From Pararge aegeria (lineage: Eukaryota > Arthropoda > Insecta > Lepidoptera > Nymphalidae), in the NCBI RefSeq assembly GCF_905163445.1, contig NC_053194.1:18270921-18334920 (forward strand): DNA of 64,000 nucleotides. Reading direction: 5' to 3'. Both the position numbers and the translations under genes were made by a program. Positions 23,601 through 34,076 of this stretch are shown here, in pieces; the first letter of the stretch is position 1, and every line of letters begins with the position of its first letter. Under the pieces are notes generated by a model. That model made no database searches. It was not told where the DNA came from and saw only the letters and a list, made by a program, of their open reading frames with translations.

Positions 23601-25077
23601 ATTGCCAAGTGTTTTCCGTGGTCCAGTGGTATTTATATCTATTTATTTATTTATTTAAGGGACAATCGACAGGTTACGACGATAACTCTTAAAAACTAAA
23701 CAAAAAATGAAAAAACATATAAATGTAATATTGTAGACCCACTTAAAGACTGCCACAGCTTGCGAATACGAAACTATATTGTCAGTTAGAAGAAGAAAAA
23801 ACGATTAAGAGGGACACGAGAGTACTTATGAGCTGTAAGATCCATCGAGCTGTGACATAAACTTGACGAATCTAGCACCGCGAACGAAAACATACATTTA
23901 GAATGAATTAAAACAGAACTACTTAAATTATATATAAAACAATATTAAAATGTTGACAATATAAACTATAGAACAAAACTAGCTAAACTAACTGTTTGGT
24001 TAAGAAATTATTATCTTTCATGTAAAAACATTAGGCAGTAGCTAAAAAAACTTGTCGAAGAGCATACGTGTTTTAATTAAACCTATCGACAACCTGCAAG
24101 CAAAATTAAACCTTATTTCGTTAACACTAACACAAAAAAGAGCAAAGGAAAAAAAAATAATAACTAAATTTGAACAGTACCACAGTATTGCGATATGAAG
24201 TGGTCCTTTAGTTTTTTTTTAAGTATAGGAAGACTATCCCCTATTATGTCTACGTCGAGCACTTTATTAATGCTGCTATACAAAGTTAACAACCTATTTA
24301 TAGGCGCCGAGACCCCCAGATTTGTTTTCGAGACGGCAGCTTTAAAAGGCATATAATTTTTTACACGACTGAACGGCCTCGGGATTCTAACGGAAACTTT
24401 ATAAAGTAGATCAGACGCATTAAGTAGATCTAGGGCATTATTAAAAAGTCTATATAAAAAACAAAGGTCGAATAGTTTTTTACGTCCATCGACGAGTATT
24501 CAACGATAACGTTATGTCCTTCAGAAGATCCGGGGCCGGGGTCTTCCGAGGGATCGACTCCCACATAAAGATAAAGAACTTCCCAGATCCCAATAATTAA
24601 TAGAATTCCTTATCCGATCCGCTTCTCCAACGATGACGAGCCGTCCCGCAGACGCGGAGCGGCTGGTGCGGCTGGCGCGGCGCGCGGGCGGCGCGGGCGC
24701 GCTGCCGTGGCTGCTGCGGCTGGAGGCGGAGGCGCGCGCGCCGCGCCCGCGGCTGCCGCACGCGCTGTACGCGGCGCTGGACGCCGTGCCCTACGCCAAG
24801 GTGAGCGGCGCGGGCGCGGGGCGCGGGCGCGGGGGCGGGGGGCCAGCTGTGACGCGGCGTGTTGCAGTGGCTGTACGTGCGCGGCGCGGCGTGGTGCGGC
24901 GCGGAGGCGGCGGCGCTGGCCGACGCGCTGCTGGAGCGCCAGCTGCGCCTGCACGCGCTGCCCGACGAGCTGCGGCCGCTCGCGCCGCCCGGCGCCGCCG
25001 AGCTGCCCGCGCCGCCGACGGACGGCGCGGGCGACGACGGCGACGGCGCGGGCGACGGCGGAGCTCCCGCTGAATGA
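14696..25077 (+). CDS. NRDE2: NRDE2 homologue (7 exons, 887 aa)
   Basis: Exons: 14696-14762, 14833-15025, 16070-17585, 22610-22988, 23400-23549, 24652-24800, 24868-25077. All are GT-AG and in phase; exon 4 could instead start at 22628, also in phase. The N-terminus MMALFPAYSLS matches the conserved start of animal NRDE2. FYRDCRRDRGNLRVSTLYYP fits the conserved MTR4-contact region, and the rest is a helical HAT/TPR-like array ending VPYAKWLYVRGAAW, equivalent to the family's PWAKVLY end. NRDE2 acts in the nucleus: in worms it is needed for nuclear RNAi, and in mammals it binds the exosome helicase MTR4 and restrains it. The protein is shorter than human NRDE2, mainly because the N-terminal low-complexity region is reduced. 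Exons are extremely GC-rich. A polyadenylation signal (AATAAA) follows about 15 bp after the stop. Confidence 0.85.
15250..15460. repeat. interspersed-repeat fragment in NRDE2 intron 2
   Basis: Contains CAGTCCACAGCTGGACTTAA and AGGCCTCTCCCAATGGGAG, wording typical of Lepidoptera LINE 3' regions. No ORF. The family is not assigned. Confidence 0.4.
16070..17585 (+). CDS. NRDE2: NRDE2 exon 3, the large GC-saturated exon
   Basis: 505 complete codons, starting from the split Glu codon and reading EYSRARAVRAPKRPRAARYY. It contains FRRLLAAAPGDAALWERFVDF, the HAT-like motif that begins the helical repeats in this family. Almost every third codon position is G or C, so long open frames appear on both strands; only this frame joins the flanking exons and carries family motifs. 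Confidence 0.85.
18150..18260. repeat. dispersed repeat, copy 1 of 2
   Basis: Matches 22231-22348 in direct orientation, sharing CTAATTATTAGTAA, GCGCCATCTATCGCATTACT (GCGCCATC is CCGCCATC in copy 2) and TTGTTCAACCT with small differences. Probably fragments of one transposon family inside the same intron. Confidence 0.7.
18386..18430. repeat. perfect 20-bp hairpin with a 5-nt loop
   Basis: TATGTAAAGGCATGGATGCA pairs without mismatch with its reverse complement across the loop AGTAA. It lies in an NRDE2 intron. Confidence 0.85.
18480..19440 (+). mobile_element. LINE reverse-transcriptase fragment with nested SINE
   Basis: Before the SINE the + strand reads LASYLSDRTQKV-like and GPQGSILDPFLFLVYI. 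After it comes VLFEDDTSLIFKTDRN and VSHWFTANNLLLYAKTQ, meaning the catalytic motif region (usually ADDT, here EDDT) and its downstream helix. It is broken by frameshifts after about 19180. Related to the LINE at 34077-35225. Confidence 0.8.
18660..18958 (-). repeat. full-length tRNA-derived SINE
   Basis: Read on the - strand, the head CGACGGCCGATTGGCGCAGT contains an A box, followed about 40 bp later by the B box GGTTCGATTCC. A Lepidoptera-type body follows (GCTACGCTTACTTTGGGGCT) and an A-rich tail at 18660-18671. About 300 bp, inserted into a LINE. Confidence 0.88.
19957..20525. mobile_element. pogo/Tigger-like MITE
   Basis: The termini CAGTCAAAACCGTTTATGGC and GATGTCGTTATAACAGATTT plus TGACTG are imperfect reverse complements over 26 bp and are flanked by TA. 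The CAGT start and TA duplication fit pogo-type elements. No transposase. Confidence 0.65.
22231..22348. repeat. dispersed repeat, copy 2 of 2
   Basis: Second copy of the element at 18150-18260, in direct orientation, with a short insertion (CCAAAAATC). Confidence 0.7.
22610..22988 (+). CDS. NRDE2: NRDE2 exon 4
   Basis: Reads AHLARQCEEQCDALEAAYEA, then an acidic stretch and LLPLFPHNAQLAL, ending CTC G|GTGAGT. The 3' splice site is ambiguous: GAATCGAG before 22610 or GCGGCAG before 22628 are both in phase, and neither has a strong pyrimidine tract. Confidence 0.75.
23640..24530 (-). mobile_element. LINE C-terminal remnant in NRDE2 intron 5
   Basis: On the - strand, FKAAVSKTNLGVSAPINRLL and DSLPILKKKLKDHFI (24164-24350) match the extreme C-terminus of CR1/Jockey-type ORF2 proteins. 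The surrounding AT-rich sequence is degraded. Confidence 0.55.
24652..25077 (+). CDS. NRDE2: NRDE2 exons 6 and 7
   Basis: Exon 6 (24652-24800) ends LYAALDAVPYAK and exon 7 (24868-25077) begins WLYVRGAAWCGAEAAA. The junction reconstructs the conserved C-terminal signature of NRDE2. The intron between them is only 67 bp and GC-rich. The protein ends with a Gly/Asp-rich acidic tail and TGA. Confidence 0.85.
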
Positions 25078-25439
25078 GTTCATCGATTTCAATAAATACA
25101 CTTATTTTCATTAATTATTTATCGTGTTTCCCTTCCCACGAGTAAACTTTGTTCTGTTCTGCCGTTCTTACGGCGGCGGGGAGATTTGACTGACTTACGA
25201 GGAATGTGTCCGAGAGTGTTACAGCGTCAAATAATAATAATTACGGTGGCGGTTCCATACCTGTCTCGTATATATTTAACCGTTCGTCAAATTTGATGGA
25301 GTGAGAGGGAAAAGCCTTTTGTTTTAAATACTTGAGAAGATTAGTTTACTTATTTTAATAAGAACTTATAATTTTTGATAAAATGACCAATAAACATGAC
25401 CTTACAAAAACAATAATAACAATAAGGTGAAAATCGGAA

Positions 25440-26510
25440 AAGTAATCATTTATTCAGGCTAAAAACAAAGCTAGCGAGGAGGTGATTTGGCTCAGTCCCT
25501 TTTCAGTTCACGCTTTCACTTCTTCCCACTTAGAGCCTTCGAATAAAACGACAGTATCATCCGCAAAAAGACAGACACGGCTGAAATGGGGTGATATTTC
25601 GCAGAGAGGTTTTATATACATTAGGAAAAGGGTTGGGCCCAAGACGCTACTCTGAGGGACTCCGTAGGTGATATTAGCAAAGTCACTAGTTGGATTATCT
25701 ATTTTCACACATTGTTGCCTACCCATAAGGTAGTTTTGGAACCAGTCCATTCCCTGACACCGACACTAAAGAGTGCCAAGCAAGATTGGAATTGAGACGG
25801 TGTCAAAGGCTTTTTGTAGGTATAAGAATATACCAAGGCATTTTTTGCCACCATCGAGATTGCTGGTTATATGGTATGGTGTTAACTGGTAACTTCAAAA
25901 ACCGCGTCTAAGGTAGATCTTTAAGACCTACAGCCGAATTGGTTTGGAGCAAGCATTTTAAACTTTCCAAGATATTTTGCTAACTACCTTTTTCAAAATC
26001 TTGCTCACTACACTCAGCAGCGAAATGGGTGTAAAGTTCGAATCGATCTTTTTGCCACCGTTTTTATCAACTGAGGTAACAACAGCCTGTTTAAAGACAT
26101 CTGGGAAAACTTCAGTAGATAAGCTCACTTTAATTAGGTGCACAATAGGCTCCGCGAGCCTGCGAGTAAGTTTTTAAATCTTTTAATAAAAGCCCATTTT
26201 GTCGAATACTACGTGATTTTAGCTTTAAGATGATTCCATGGACTTCAATAACGTCAGTTTGATAGAACATGAGTGAGTTAAAAGGCACCGTATCTGATGG
26301 GATGATTGGGTGTTTGCCGAGCTTGTTAATGATCGAGGTAGCGAGGCCAGCCGTTTCAGTTTCCAGCTTAATATATAGTCTATTAATAATCACCTCACTG
26401 CTCTGTTTAACATATTTGTTAATCAGAGAAGATACCGATTTTATAGAACATGAGAGATCGTCTGAACACGATGAGCTATTGTTGAAATATTTTATACAAT
26501 AACGCATTGT
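25440..26510 (-). mobile_element. LINE reverse-transcriptase relic
   Basis: On the - strand, VFKQAVVTSVDKNGGKK and PISLLSVVSKILKKV (25958-26143) are followed by GVPQSSVLGPTLFLMYI and CLFADDTVVLFEG (25508-25750), the order expected of non-LTR RT motifs. Stops and frameshifts separate the pieces. It lies downstream of NRDE2. Confidence 0.8.
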
Positions 26511-26982
26511 GTCTTATCTGCGTCTTCACGAGACATTTTTCTATAACTAAATTCGCGTCGCGTTGTTTTATGAGTATTTTACGAAGCCTGCCCGATGAGT
26601 GCGAGCCATAGATAGCGTCCCAAAAACTGTGTCTACTGGCTGTGCTATTTTTCAGTGTTATTCAGTGTAATGAGCATATCAACACTACGTTAGGAGCGAA
26701 AAACAGATTTCAAAGAATATACCCGTCACTTTGCTATTGTCTAATATTCTACGAGTTATAACTTAAAAAGAAGAAATCTGACGGATGTCCTGCGATCCTC
26801 TTCAAAAGGAAAATTTTGGATAGCTACTTTAATATTTTGGATACGTCGTAGTCTACAATGTTCGTAGTATAGGATACAGAACTGCGGTTTAATTTCATCC
26901 AATACAGTCAGCGGGGTCCGACGAGTACGTGTTCAATAGTGAGCAGTCCCTCGTATGCACGCGTTCGCCGCCCACGCGGACT

Positions 26983-29900
26983 ATGTACGCGAGAGTGCTC
27001 CTGCTAGCTTCGGCCGCGCTGCTGGCGGCACCGGCGGCTAGCTCGCGCGCCGTGCTGCTCGCAGACAATGACGACAGCGACAACGTGCCCTTCATGGTGA
27101 CTACTGCGCGGTCCAGTTCCAGATGCATTAGAAATGGTTTTGTGATAGCTATGCCCGTCTTTGGAACGGATTTCAATACATATTGGTATGACGGTGTGTT
27201 AGGTCTTTGAATATACACAATGTATAGTATTGGAGAGCATTGTGAAAGTGTTGGTCACTTTGTCCTTCCTACTGAAGGACATGACCGCTGCAATTACGCA
27301 TTTACAGGGGAAGCAAAGTTTGCGCAGTTTACCTTCTCTGTCAACAGATGGCGTGATCACCCTCTGGGATCGCGCTATCGTTGTGTTATTTCCAGAATGT
27401 AAGTACCCATGTATATTTATATAAAGTTAGTTCAATACCAGATATTGTACAAGTGTGTAGTAAAGTAAGACGTAAACAATAATTGAATAAGACATTTTAT
27501 GACTGGAACTCAAATTATTTGTCACTTTGAAAACTTTATTGTTGCAATCAAACAAATAGACTTTTAATTTTCACGTTTAGGTAGATTCAATTTTAACTTA
27601 AAGAGATTATTTGGAATAAAAGCCATAACTATCGAATCAGCACAGCTTCTAAAACAAATACTGGATACTACATCTGAATGTCCTAATTCGTTGAGCAACG
27701 TTGGAATCGTGACTGATACTTGGGATATTATTATCGTATACATAACTGTCACAAAGCTAAATCCAACCAGTCACAGATTATGGGAGCAGCACATATCTAA
27801 TGAATGTGATGAGTTACCAATTTTTCAGATGTTGTGTCAATTCTAGGAAACCAGATTCCTATCTTTTGAAATGTGAGGCACAGGTTCTAAAATTCTAAAT
27901 ACAATTCAATGCGTATTTTGCAAGAGCGATCACTACCTATATCAATGTAAAGAGTTTGCAAAACAAGATTATAGTCAAGAGCAAAGCTCAAGGAAATCGC
28001 CTGTATTTCAACTGTTTAATTCCGAACCATGAAGTGTTTAACAAATGATAAACGACTAAGACACCGGGAGGTATCTTTGCATCATTTGAGTCCATGTAGG
28101 ACTGCCGTGCATCGATTATGCAGTCGTATTTATATCAATATACCCACCAACTCAATGTCATGAATGTATAGTTATCAAAAGTTTAATTATTTACCCACCT
28201 TATAAATTTACTGTAACAGAAATACATTCTGTAGAATCAGTGGATGCAGGAAAAAGCACCACTTGCTATTTTATCCTGAGAAGAAGGAGATAGATACCGA
28301 TCAAGGTAAGGACTAGAAGAGAAGAACATTATTACACACTTTGTAAATAGGTAAACCTAGTCAAGTATTACTCGCTACAACACTTGTAAATATGGCCTGG
28401 AAGAATAATAAAACACGTGTCTACCGTGCCCTTATTGACCTGGGATCACAAGCCACATTCGTAGCCGAAGATCTTGGCCATTTAGCTGGACTGAAGAGAA
28501 TTAAAATCAGCGGAGTGGTCTCAGGACTTAGTGAAGGCAGCCAGGTACGGACTAAGTCATGATTGAAGTTAGAATACGTTCAAGATTTGAACCGCACTTC
28601 ACTCTGTTCATAAGAGATTATATATTGTACAAAATTACAAATCCAGGCCAGAATGGAAACAAATGACACTAGGAGACCCTGCGTGCAGCATACCTAATAC
28701 GGTGGACATCTTGCTAGGGGCCGATGTGTATGCGAGAATAATCAACGATGGATTGTTGAAGAGTCCAAGTGGTTGTATTGCTCAAAAACACACCTTGTAT
28801 GGATTCCGTCGGGTGAAATTGTTAAAAATTGAAATTTACTATAAGGTAGGACATAGAACATAGAATACAATCAGTATCCCGAAATTCAGCTAGCTCAGTT
28901 CCTTTGAAAGACGGAATGAAAGTACGATAATTAAGGTACATAATTTTTAAGATATGTTGTACTATCAGTTTAGTTTTGTCAAATTTCGTGTAGATCTGAT
29001 GAACATAGTCGGAGACAGAGGACAGAACTCCTCAGTGGATAGCAGCTAACTCCCTAACTCAAGGCTTAACAATACTGAATACATGAATTGTTGGCATATT
29101 CATGAGGACTTCAGTGTTAGGACTAAATGAAAAATATTAGAAATTTTCTTGGTTAATATAAACCCCTCACTTAAAGCTTCAAAGGACTGATGAATACCAA
29201 ACTATCTTTCAAACTTCCAAAGACGGGCACCCATACATTTACTGACCTGGGTCAATGTTGCTTAACCAGTTTTATGAATGTAGATGTTCTTCTAGTCAAC
29301 CCCTGCTGTTAGGCCACACATCATTATAGCAGTCATTAGATATAGGAAATTCAAAGATTTTATATAGGACAAAACGGAGTTGTTCCTCGGGACGGGCATT
29401 TGTGATTGGCAATGTTTACGTGATTGTAGGTTTCAGATAGTCGGTGAGTAAAGCTCTCTGTACTTAATATCATAGTTTTGTATCCATGGCAGTTCCGGTA
29501 ATACTTCGTGTTTGGTATCTGTACACTGCGTTTCGTAATTTGCGCGGGCAAAGCCAAGGACAGCTAGTTAAATATAAAACTGCAGGTTTGGGTCGTATGT
29601 ACTCGGGTAGTAAGCGACCACTCGCGCTATCCCCCTGCGTTTAGATGCTGCTGGAGCACGAGGACCGCTGGCAGTGCGCCGCGTCGCTGGTGTCGCGGCT
29701 TGCCGGGCTCACGTCCGCCGCGTGCGCGCGCGGGCGGGTGCGCGGCCAGCTGTGGGCGCTGGCGGCGGCGCTGGCGGGCGCGCGCGGGCCCGCGGCGCCG
29801 GGCGCGGGCGCGCGCCGCGTGCTGCGCGTGGCGCTGCCGCCGGGCGCGGCGCCGGGCCCGGCGGTGGTGGAGCTGGAGGCGCCGTTCGGCGCGGCGGCGC

Positions 29901-32391
29901 GCGCGCGGCCCATCGTAGTGGCCTCGCGCGCGCCCGGCGCGGCGCAGTGCCAGGCGGTGCGCGCGGCGGCGGCACGCGGCGGCGCGGGCGGGCGCGCGCG
30001 CTTCCGCGTGGTGCAGCTGGCACTAGTGCGCTGCGCGGCGCCCGGCCTGCTGTGCCTGGAGGGCGACGAGATGTGCGAGGTGAGCCTGCGTAATCTGTCC
30101 CGTGGGCTCCCCACGAGTAATGCCTCGACGGCGTACCCTTTTTCTTAAACTAAAGCGCTTATACACGTTCCTACTTGCTGGACGTTCCGCCAAGGTTATG
30201 CACGATGCGGCTCAATTTGAGGTCCTTTTCTTTTTTTTGTGTATACTGTTTGCAGAAACTACATCTTCAATTGTTAAAATGGAGGTGATAATAAAAATGT
30301 TATTCGAATTTGTGGTAGCGACCATGTTGTATTTGAAATTTATCGTAGTGTATGTATGAGAGTTGGCAGATCAGAATACCGTTGTAACCTCCGCTCCTCT
30401 TCCCGCGGCTGTCGTACGAGCCGAGTAAGGTAATATAACGGAGAGAAGGCAGCAGCGTCCTCTGTGCTGTTATTACTATCTACTGCGATGTGTAGTTTAG
30501 GCTATTTTGTATTGATAATGATAGTATTCTACTTTTTTGATATCCATATTGAGGTAGTTGTTAAAAAAATATGTAACACACGCACACACAAACATACAAA
30601 CAGATAGACACGTCTAACTCATAGTAACCCTTCAACAAAAGAAAACCCCGCCAATGCAGCTTCTAGAGGCATATGCCTAAGTAAACTGCGATTTGTTGTC
30701 GAAAGGACCGCAATTTCTGTATAAAATGGTCTCTCCCTGCCCGATATACTTGAAACATATGTAGAAAAACGCGTTTTAGCAAAATGTGAATTGACTAATT
30801 TTATACCGGAGGATATAGAATCAAATGATAATGGAGTAGTAAGAGTGGAAAGTAGATTAATTAAAACAGACAAACCAAGCAAATACTGCTATGTTGAAGG
30901 AGGACAAAGTATTAAAAGATACTACGGCCAATGTTTATTATGCGTTAGATGCTATGCCACAGCCGGGTAAACAAATGATGGTAGACTCGACAGCTTTAGG
31001 CGGAGACCTAGATTACTTAACGCCTGGTCATTTTCTAGTATGATAGCCATTTAATTAGGTATATATTTTGGGTAAAATTCGAAGTTGGAATGGTATGATT
31101 TTCCTGACTGAGAGCTTCCGTGCGCAGCGCGATCTGGGCGGCGGCGTCGTGTGCGGCGGCCAACTGTGCGGCGTGCTGAGCGCGCTGCGCCCCGCCGCGC
31201 CCGCGGGCTGCGGCCGCGCGCTCGCGGCTCACAGCGTGGCGCGCTGGCGGCGCTTCCTGAGCTGCGCACTCACGCTGCGGCAGTGCGGACGGTAGGAGCG
31301 GCCGGCGGGGCGGGGCTGCAATGACGCGGACAGTAGGAGCGGCTGGCGGGGCGGGGCTGCAATGACGCGGACAGTAGGAGCGGCTGGCGGGGCGGGGCTG
31401 CGGCAGTGCGAACGGTAGGAGCGGCTGGCGTGGCGGAGCTGCGGCCGCACAGCGAGGCGCGCTGGCGTAATTTTCGTTAACGTTCAATGAAACCGCTAAG
31501 ATATTTTTTGCCATATCATCATCATCATCATCATATCAACCGAAAGACGTCCACTGCTGGACATAGGTCTTTTGTATGGAGTTCCAAATTCCACGGTTCT
31601 ATGCCGCTTGGATCCGGCGGCTACCTGCGACGCGCTTAATGTCGTGTCCACCTCGTTGGGGGTCGACCAAAGCTGCGCTTACCCGTTCGGGGCTGCCATT
31701 CCAGCACATTGGGACCCCAACGTCCATCCTTTCTTCGAACTATGTGCCGGGCCCATTGCCATTTCAGCTACGCGACTCGTTGAGCTGTGTCGGTTAATCC
31801 GGTTCTTCTACGAATCTCCACATTTCTGATTCGATAGCGTAGAGATACTCCGAGCATAGCTCTCTCCATCGCCCGCTGAGTGACTCTGAGCCTTCTTATG
31901 AGGCCCATAGTTAACGACCATGTTTCAGAACCATAGGTCATCAACATATCATCAACATCATTTGCCATATAACTACAGCCAATTTATTTATGTTGACCAA
32001 AAGTATAATTTTATTGCTTAATCACGACAGAGGCGAGTGCGACGCCGACTGCGTCGAGTATCGCCTGCTGCCGCCCGAGCCGGAGAGCGACACGCTGCCC
32101 ACCGCCCCCGCGCCGCCCTCAGCGCCCGCGCCGCCCTCAGCGCCCGCGCCGCCCTCAGCGCCCGCGCCGCCCTCAGCGCCCGCGCCGCCCTCAGCGCCCG
32201 CGCCGCCCTCAGCGCCCGCGCCGCCCTCAGCGCCCGCGCCGCCCTCAGCGCCCGCGCCGCCTGCAAACACCGATAGTGCCGACGCCCCGCGCCTCCCCGC
32301 GCCGCCCCGCACGTCGCCCGCCTTCGACGAGGAGCGTGCGCCCGGCCCGCAGCCGTGGCATGAGTTTGAGCCGAACCGCGCTGATTTTAAG
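26983..32391 (+). CDS. secreted serine-protease homologue with Pro/Ala-rich tail
   Basis: Exons 26983-27096, 29645-30079, 31128-31291 and 32031-32391 are joined by GT-AG introns with matching phases (0, 0, 2, 0) and give 358 aa before a probable last exon near 40.6 kb. Exon 1 is a signal peptide (MYARVLLLASAALLAAPAAS). Exon 2 has the chymotrypsin-fold start RWQCAASLVSRLAGLTSAAC, where the catalytic His of the usual TAAHC is Ala. The Asp strand reads PAVVELEAPFG without the Asp. Exon 3 reads ERDLGGGVVCGGQLCGVLS where a protease has GDSGGP, so the catalytic Ser is Leu. It should therefore be a non-catalytic homologue, a class with roles in insect immunity or as a cofactor. Exon 4 adds eight PPSAPA repeats. 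The assignment is inferred from motifs only. Confidence 0.65.
27560..28863 (+). mobile_element. degraded BEL/Pao gag-protease relic
   Basis: Pieces in three frames read LNELGHS-like and SHRLWEQHISNECDELPIF (gag), then RALIDLGSQATFVAEDLG (retropepsin region of the DUF1758 type) and NTVDILLGADVYARIIN. Many stops. It lies in intron 1 of the serine-protease homologue and is separate from the element at 33-40 kb. Confidence 0.75.
28864..29644. other. intron sequence without recognised features
   Basis: AT-rich end of intron 1 of the protease-homologue gene, terminating in the acceptor CTGCGTTTAG. No exon or named repeat recognised. Confidence 0.5.
29645..30079 (+). CDS. protease-homologue exon 2
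   Basis: 145 codons, phase 0 at both ends. Joined to exon 1 it reads NVPFM-MLLEHEDRWQCAAS, the usual entry into a trypsin-like domain. About 80% GC. It ends CLEGDEMCE before GTGAGC. Confidence 0.65.
30080..31127. other. intron 2 of the protease-homologue gene
   Basis: AT-rich. Position 30768-30990 carries a degraded coding-like stretch (+ strand FIPEDIESNDNGVVRVES) that looks transposon-derived but was not assigned. Confidence 0.4.
31128..31291 (+). CDS. protease-homologue exon 3
   Basis: Encodes the degenerate active-site serine region and RWRRFLSCALTLRQCG. The donor CG|GTAGGA gives phase 2 and joins exon 4 to make a Cys/Arg/Gly-containing sequence (QCGRGECDADC). If unspliced, a TAG follows at once. 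Confidence 0.6.
31280..31440. repeat. 41-bp minisatellite duplicating a splice donor
   Basis: GTAGGAGCGG recurs at 31292, 31333, 31374 and 31415, period 41 bp, with GGCGGGGCGGGGCTGC between. The first copy is the exon 3 donor of the protease-homologue gene; each later copy offers a similar donor (CAGTAGGAGC or CGGTAGGAGC). Confidence 0.9.
31516..31950 (-). mobile_element. RTE-type LINE 3' end with (TGA)n tail
   Basis: On the - strand: YGSETWSLTMGLIRRLRVTQ, RAMERAMLGVSLRYRIRN, then 3' sequence containing the common Lepidoptera motif CCAGCAGTGGACGTCTTTC, ending in (ATG)n at 31516-31536. 5'-truncated, inside intron 3 of the protease-homologue gene. Confidence 0.85.
32031..32391 (+). CDS. protease-homologue exon 4 with PPSAPA repeats
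   Basis: The acceptor ATCACGACAG joins phase 2 to give GECDADCVEYRLLPPEPES, then eight 18-bp repeats coding PPSAPA (32110-32262) and PPRTSPAFDEERAPG. It ends RADFK|GTATAT. Low-complexity and likely extended. Confidence 0.6.
32110..32262. repeat. 18-bp coding minisatellite (PPSAPA x8)
   Basis: Eight near-identical copies of GCGCCGCCCTCAGCGCCC in frame, so copy-number change alters the protein by six residues at a time. Confidence 0.92.
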
Positions 32392-32514
32392 GTATATTAG
32401 TCATTATTCCTACGACGTATTCAAAAAAGTTTTATGGCACAAACTGGCATTCTATTTATATTGTGTTCCGCAAATATCACCATATTAATTATTTGCATAT
32501 TTTTTATATTCTGT

Positions 32515-32630
32515 ACTGGATCTTGTTTCAGCAAGCTCGCTCTACGAGGAGGTTTATCCTTAAGGTGCCTGGTCCTATTTTTTTTTAGAAATCCTTTACG
32601 GTTCAGGCCGTTAAACGTTGGATAGAAAGG
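32515..32630 (+). repeat. LINE fragment
   Basis: RSTRRFILKVPGP and SFTVQAVKRW match the C-terminal region of the LINE inserted at 36785-37721 (RSTRKLVLKVPGH, SFTVQAIKIWN). A short piece of the same family. Confidence 0.6.
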
Positions 32631-33112
32631 CGTTAATGTTAAAATATTAGATTTTCAAGTGAGCTAAATTCTATTGGATATATATTTATTTCTAAAGTTA
32701 TATTATCTGTATGCCTGTTCCTCTTGTTTCGTAAATTAAAAAGCGCTTTATATATGCAAAAGTTTCCAAACTTAAAAAACGCTGCTTAGCCATTTTGTTG
32801 GAATCACCTAAGCAATCTGGTCTTTATCCTATTCGTTAGCCGGATAAACTGTAAGTAAAGTGCATTAGAATTTAGACTTTAAAAATTCGAAGTGTTCAAA
32901 GACTTAGTATATTTTAGTGATTTACAGACTTAGAAAAATTCATTATCAGTATTCTACGACTTAGAAAATTTACGCGTATAAAAGACTTTGAAAAATTCAT
33001 TAGTGAACGGTCTTAGTTTATTTTACTACGGTTTGGAAATTTTAACTTCAGTGAACTACGAAATTTTTTACAAGTTCTCTGTTTCTACTTACGAACACAC
33101 CTTGCGAACATC

Positions 33113-34064
33113 ATGTCGGACAGTGAAAAGAACGTTGCTCTTTCATTACTTAAAGAGTTATATGAATCAGTAAACCGATTATATGTCAATTTTAAGAAAA
33201 CTTCGCAGTCGCGTTGTACACTTAGTTATTTAGAAACGCGAAAAGAACTTTTAGAAGATTATTTTATACAAGTTCGGAAAGAGAATAGAAATATACTCTC
33301 ACAAGATGATTTATCAAAACAAGACAAGAAAAGTAGCAACGAAATATATAATAAAATAGAATAGTGTTATTTGGAATTTTAAACAATTTTAAAGGAAAAA
33401 AATGGTCTATGTACTAAACGCGTTATATCGACACAAATTTCAAGTTCTACCTCCAAGTTGCTAACAATAAACATACCCACATTTACCGGAAATTATCGAG
33501 ATTGGATATATTTCAAAGACATGTTTACTTCTCTAGTGGATAATGATCCAATGTTAAGTGACATCCAGAAACATCACTATTTACGCACAAGTCTAAAAGG
33601 GGAAGCTGAGCAACTGTTACGTCATTTGGATATAACAGCGGTTAATTTTTTCAATGCCTGGAAATGTTTAGTAAATAGATATAGCAATCCGAGAATTATT
33701 GTGAATACTATTTTAGGTCGATTACTTGGCCAGAAGAAACTAACGAAAGAATGCTCAAAAGGGTTAAAAGATCTTCTCGATACAACAAATGAATGCTTGA
33801 ACAGTCTTTCAAATTTTGAAATTGATACCTCCTCCTGGGATCCTTAGGTCGTTCATCTCCTAGTCTCCAAGTTAGACATCGAAACTCACAAATTTTGGGT
33901 TCATCGACTGAGCTACCTATCTATATTCAACTGTCATCTTATCTGGAGGGACGTTTTCGAGTAATAGAAATGGTGCACACTAATCACAAAAAGGAATCTA
34001 CTACGCAGCCCTTGGCACCTCCCTCAAAAACCTAAATTCTCACTTCTACCGTAAATACCGAATG
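33113..34064 (+). pseudogene. BEL/Pao gag (broken)
   Basis: Two open stretches (33113-33361 and 33458-33844) followed by frameshifted sequence. Motifs include PTFTGNYRDWIYFKDMFTSL and HHYLRTSLKGEAEQLLRHL, typical of DUF1759 gag. After the stop at 33845 the protein continues in other frames with YLEGRFRVIEMVHTN. The zinc-finger part is missing at the LINE junction. Confidence 0.8.
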
Positions 34065-34076
34065 TACCTACTGGAA

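Noticed and set aside
32018..32312. Repeat-rich - strand open frames over exon 4
   Set aside because: Antisense of the 18-bp PPSAPA repeat, open only because the repeat length is a multiple of 3.
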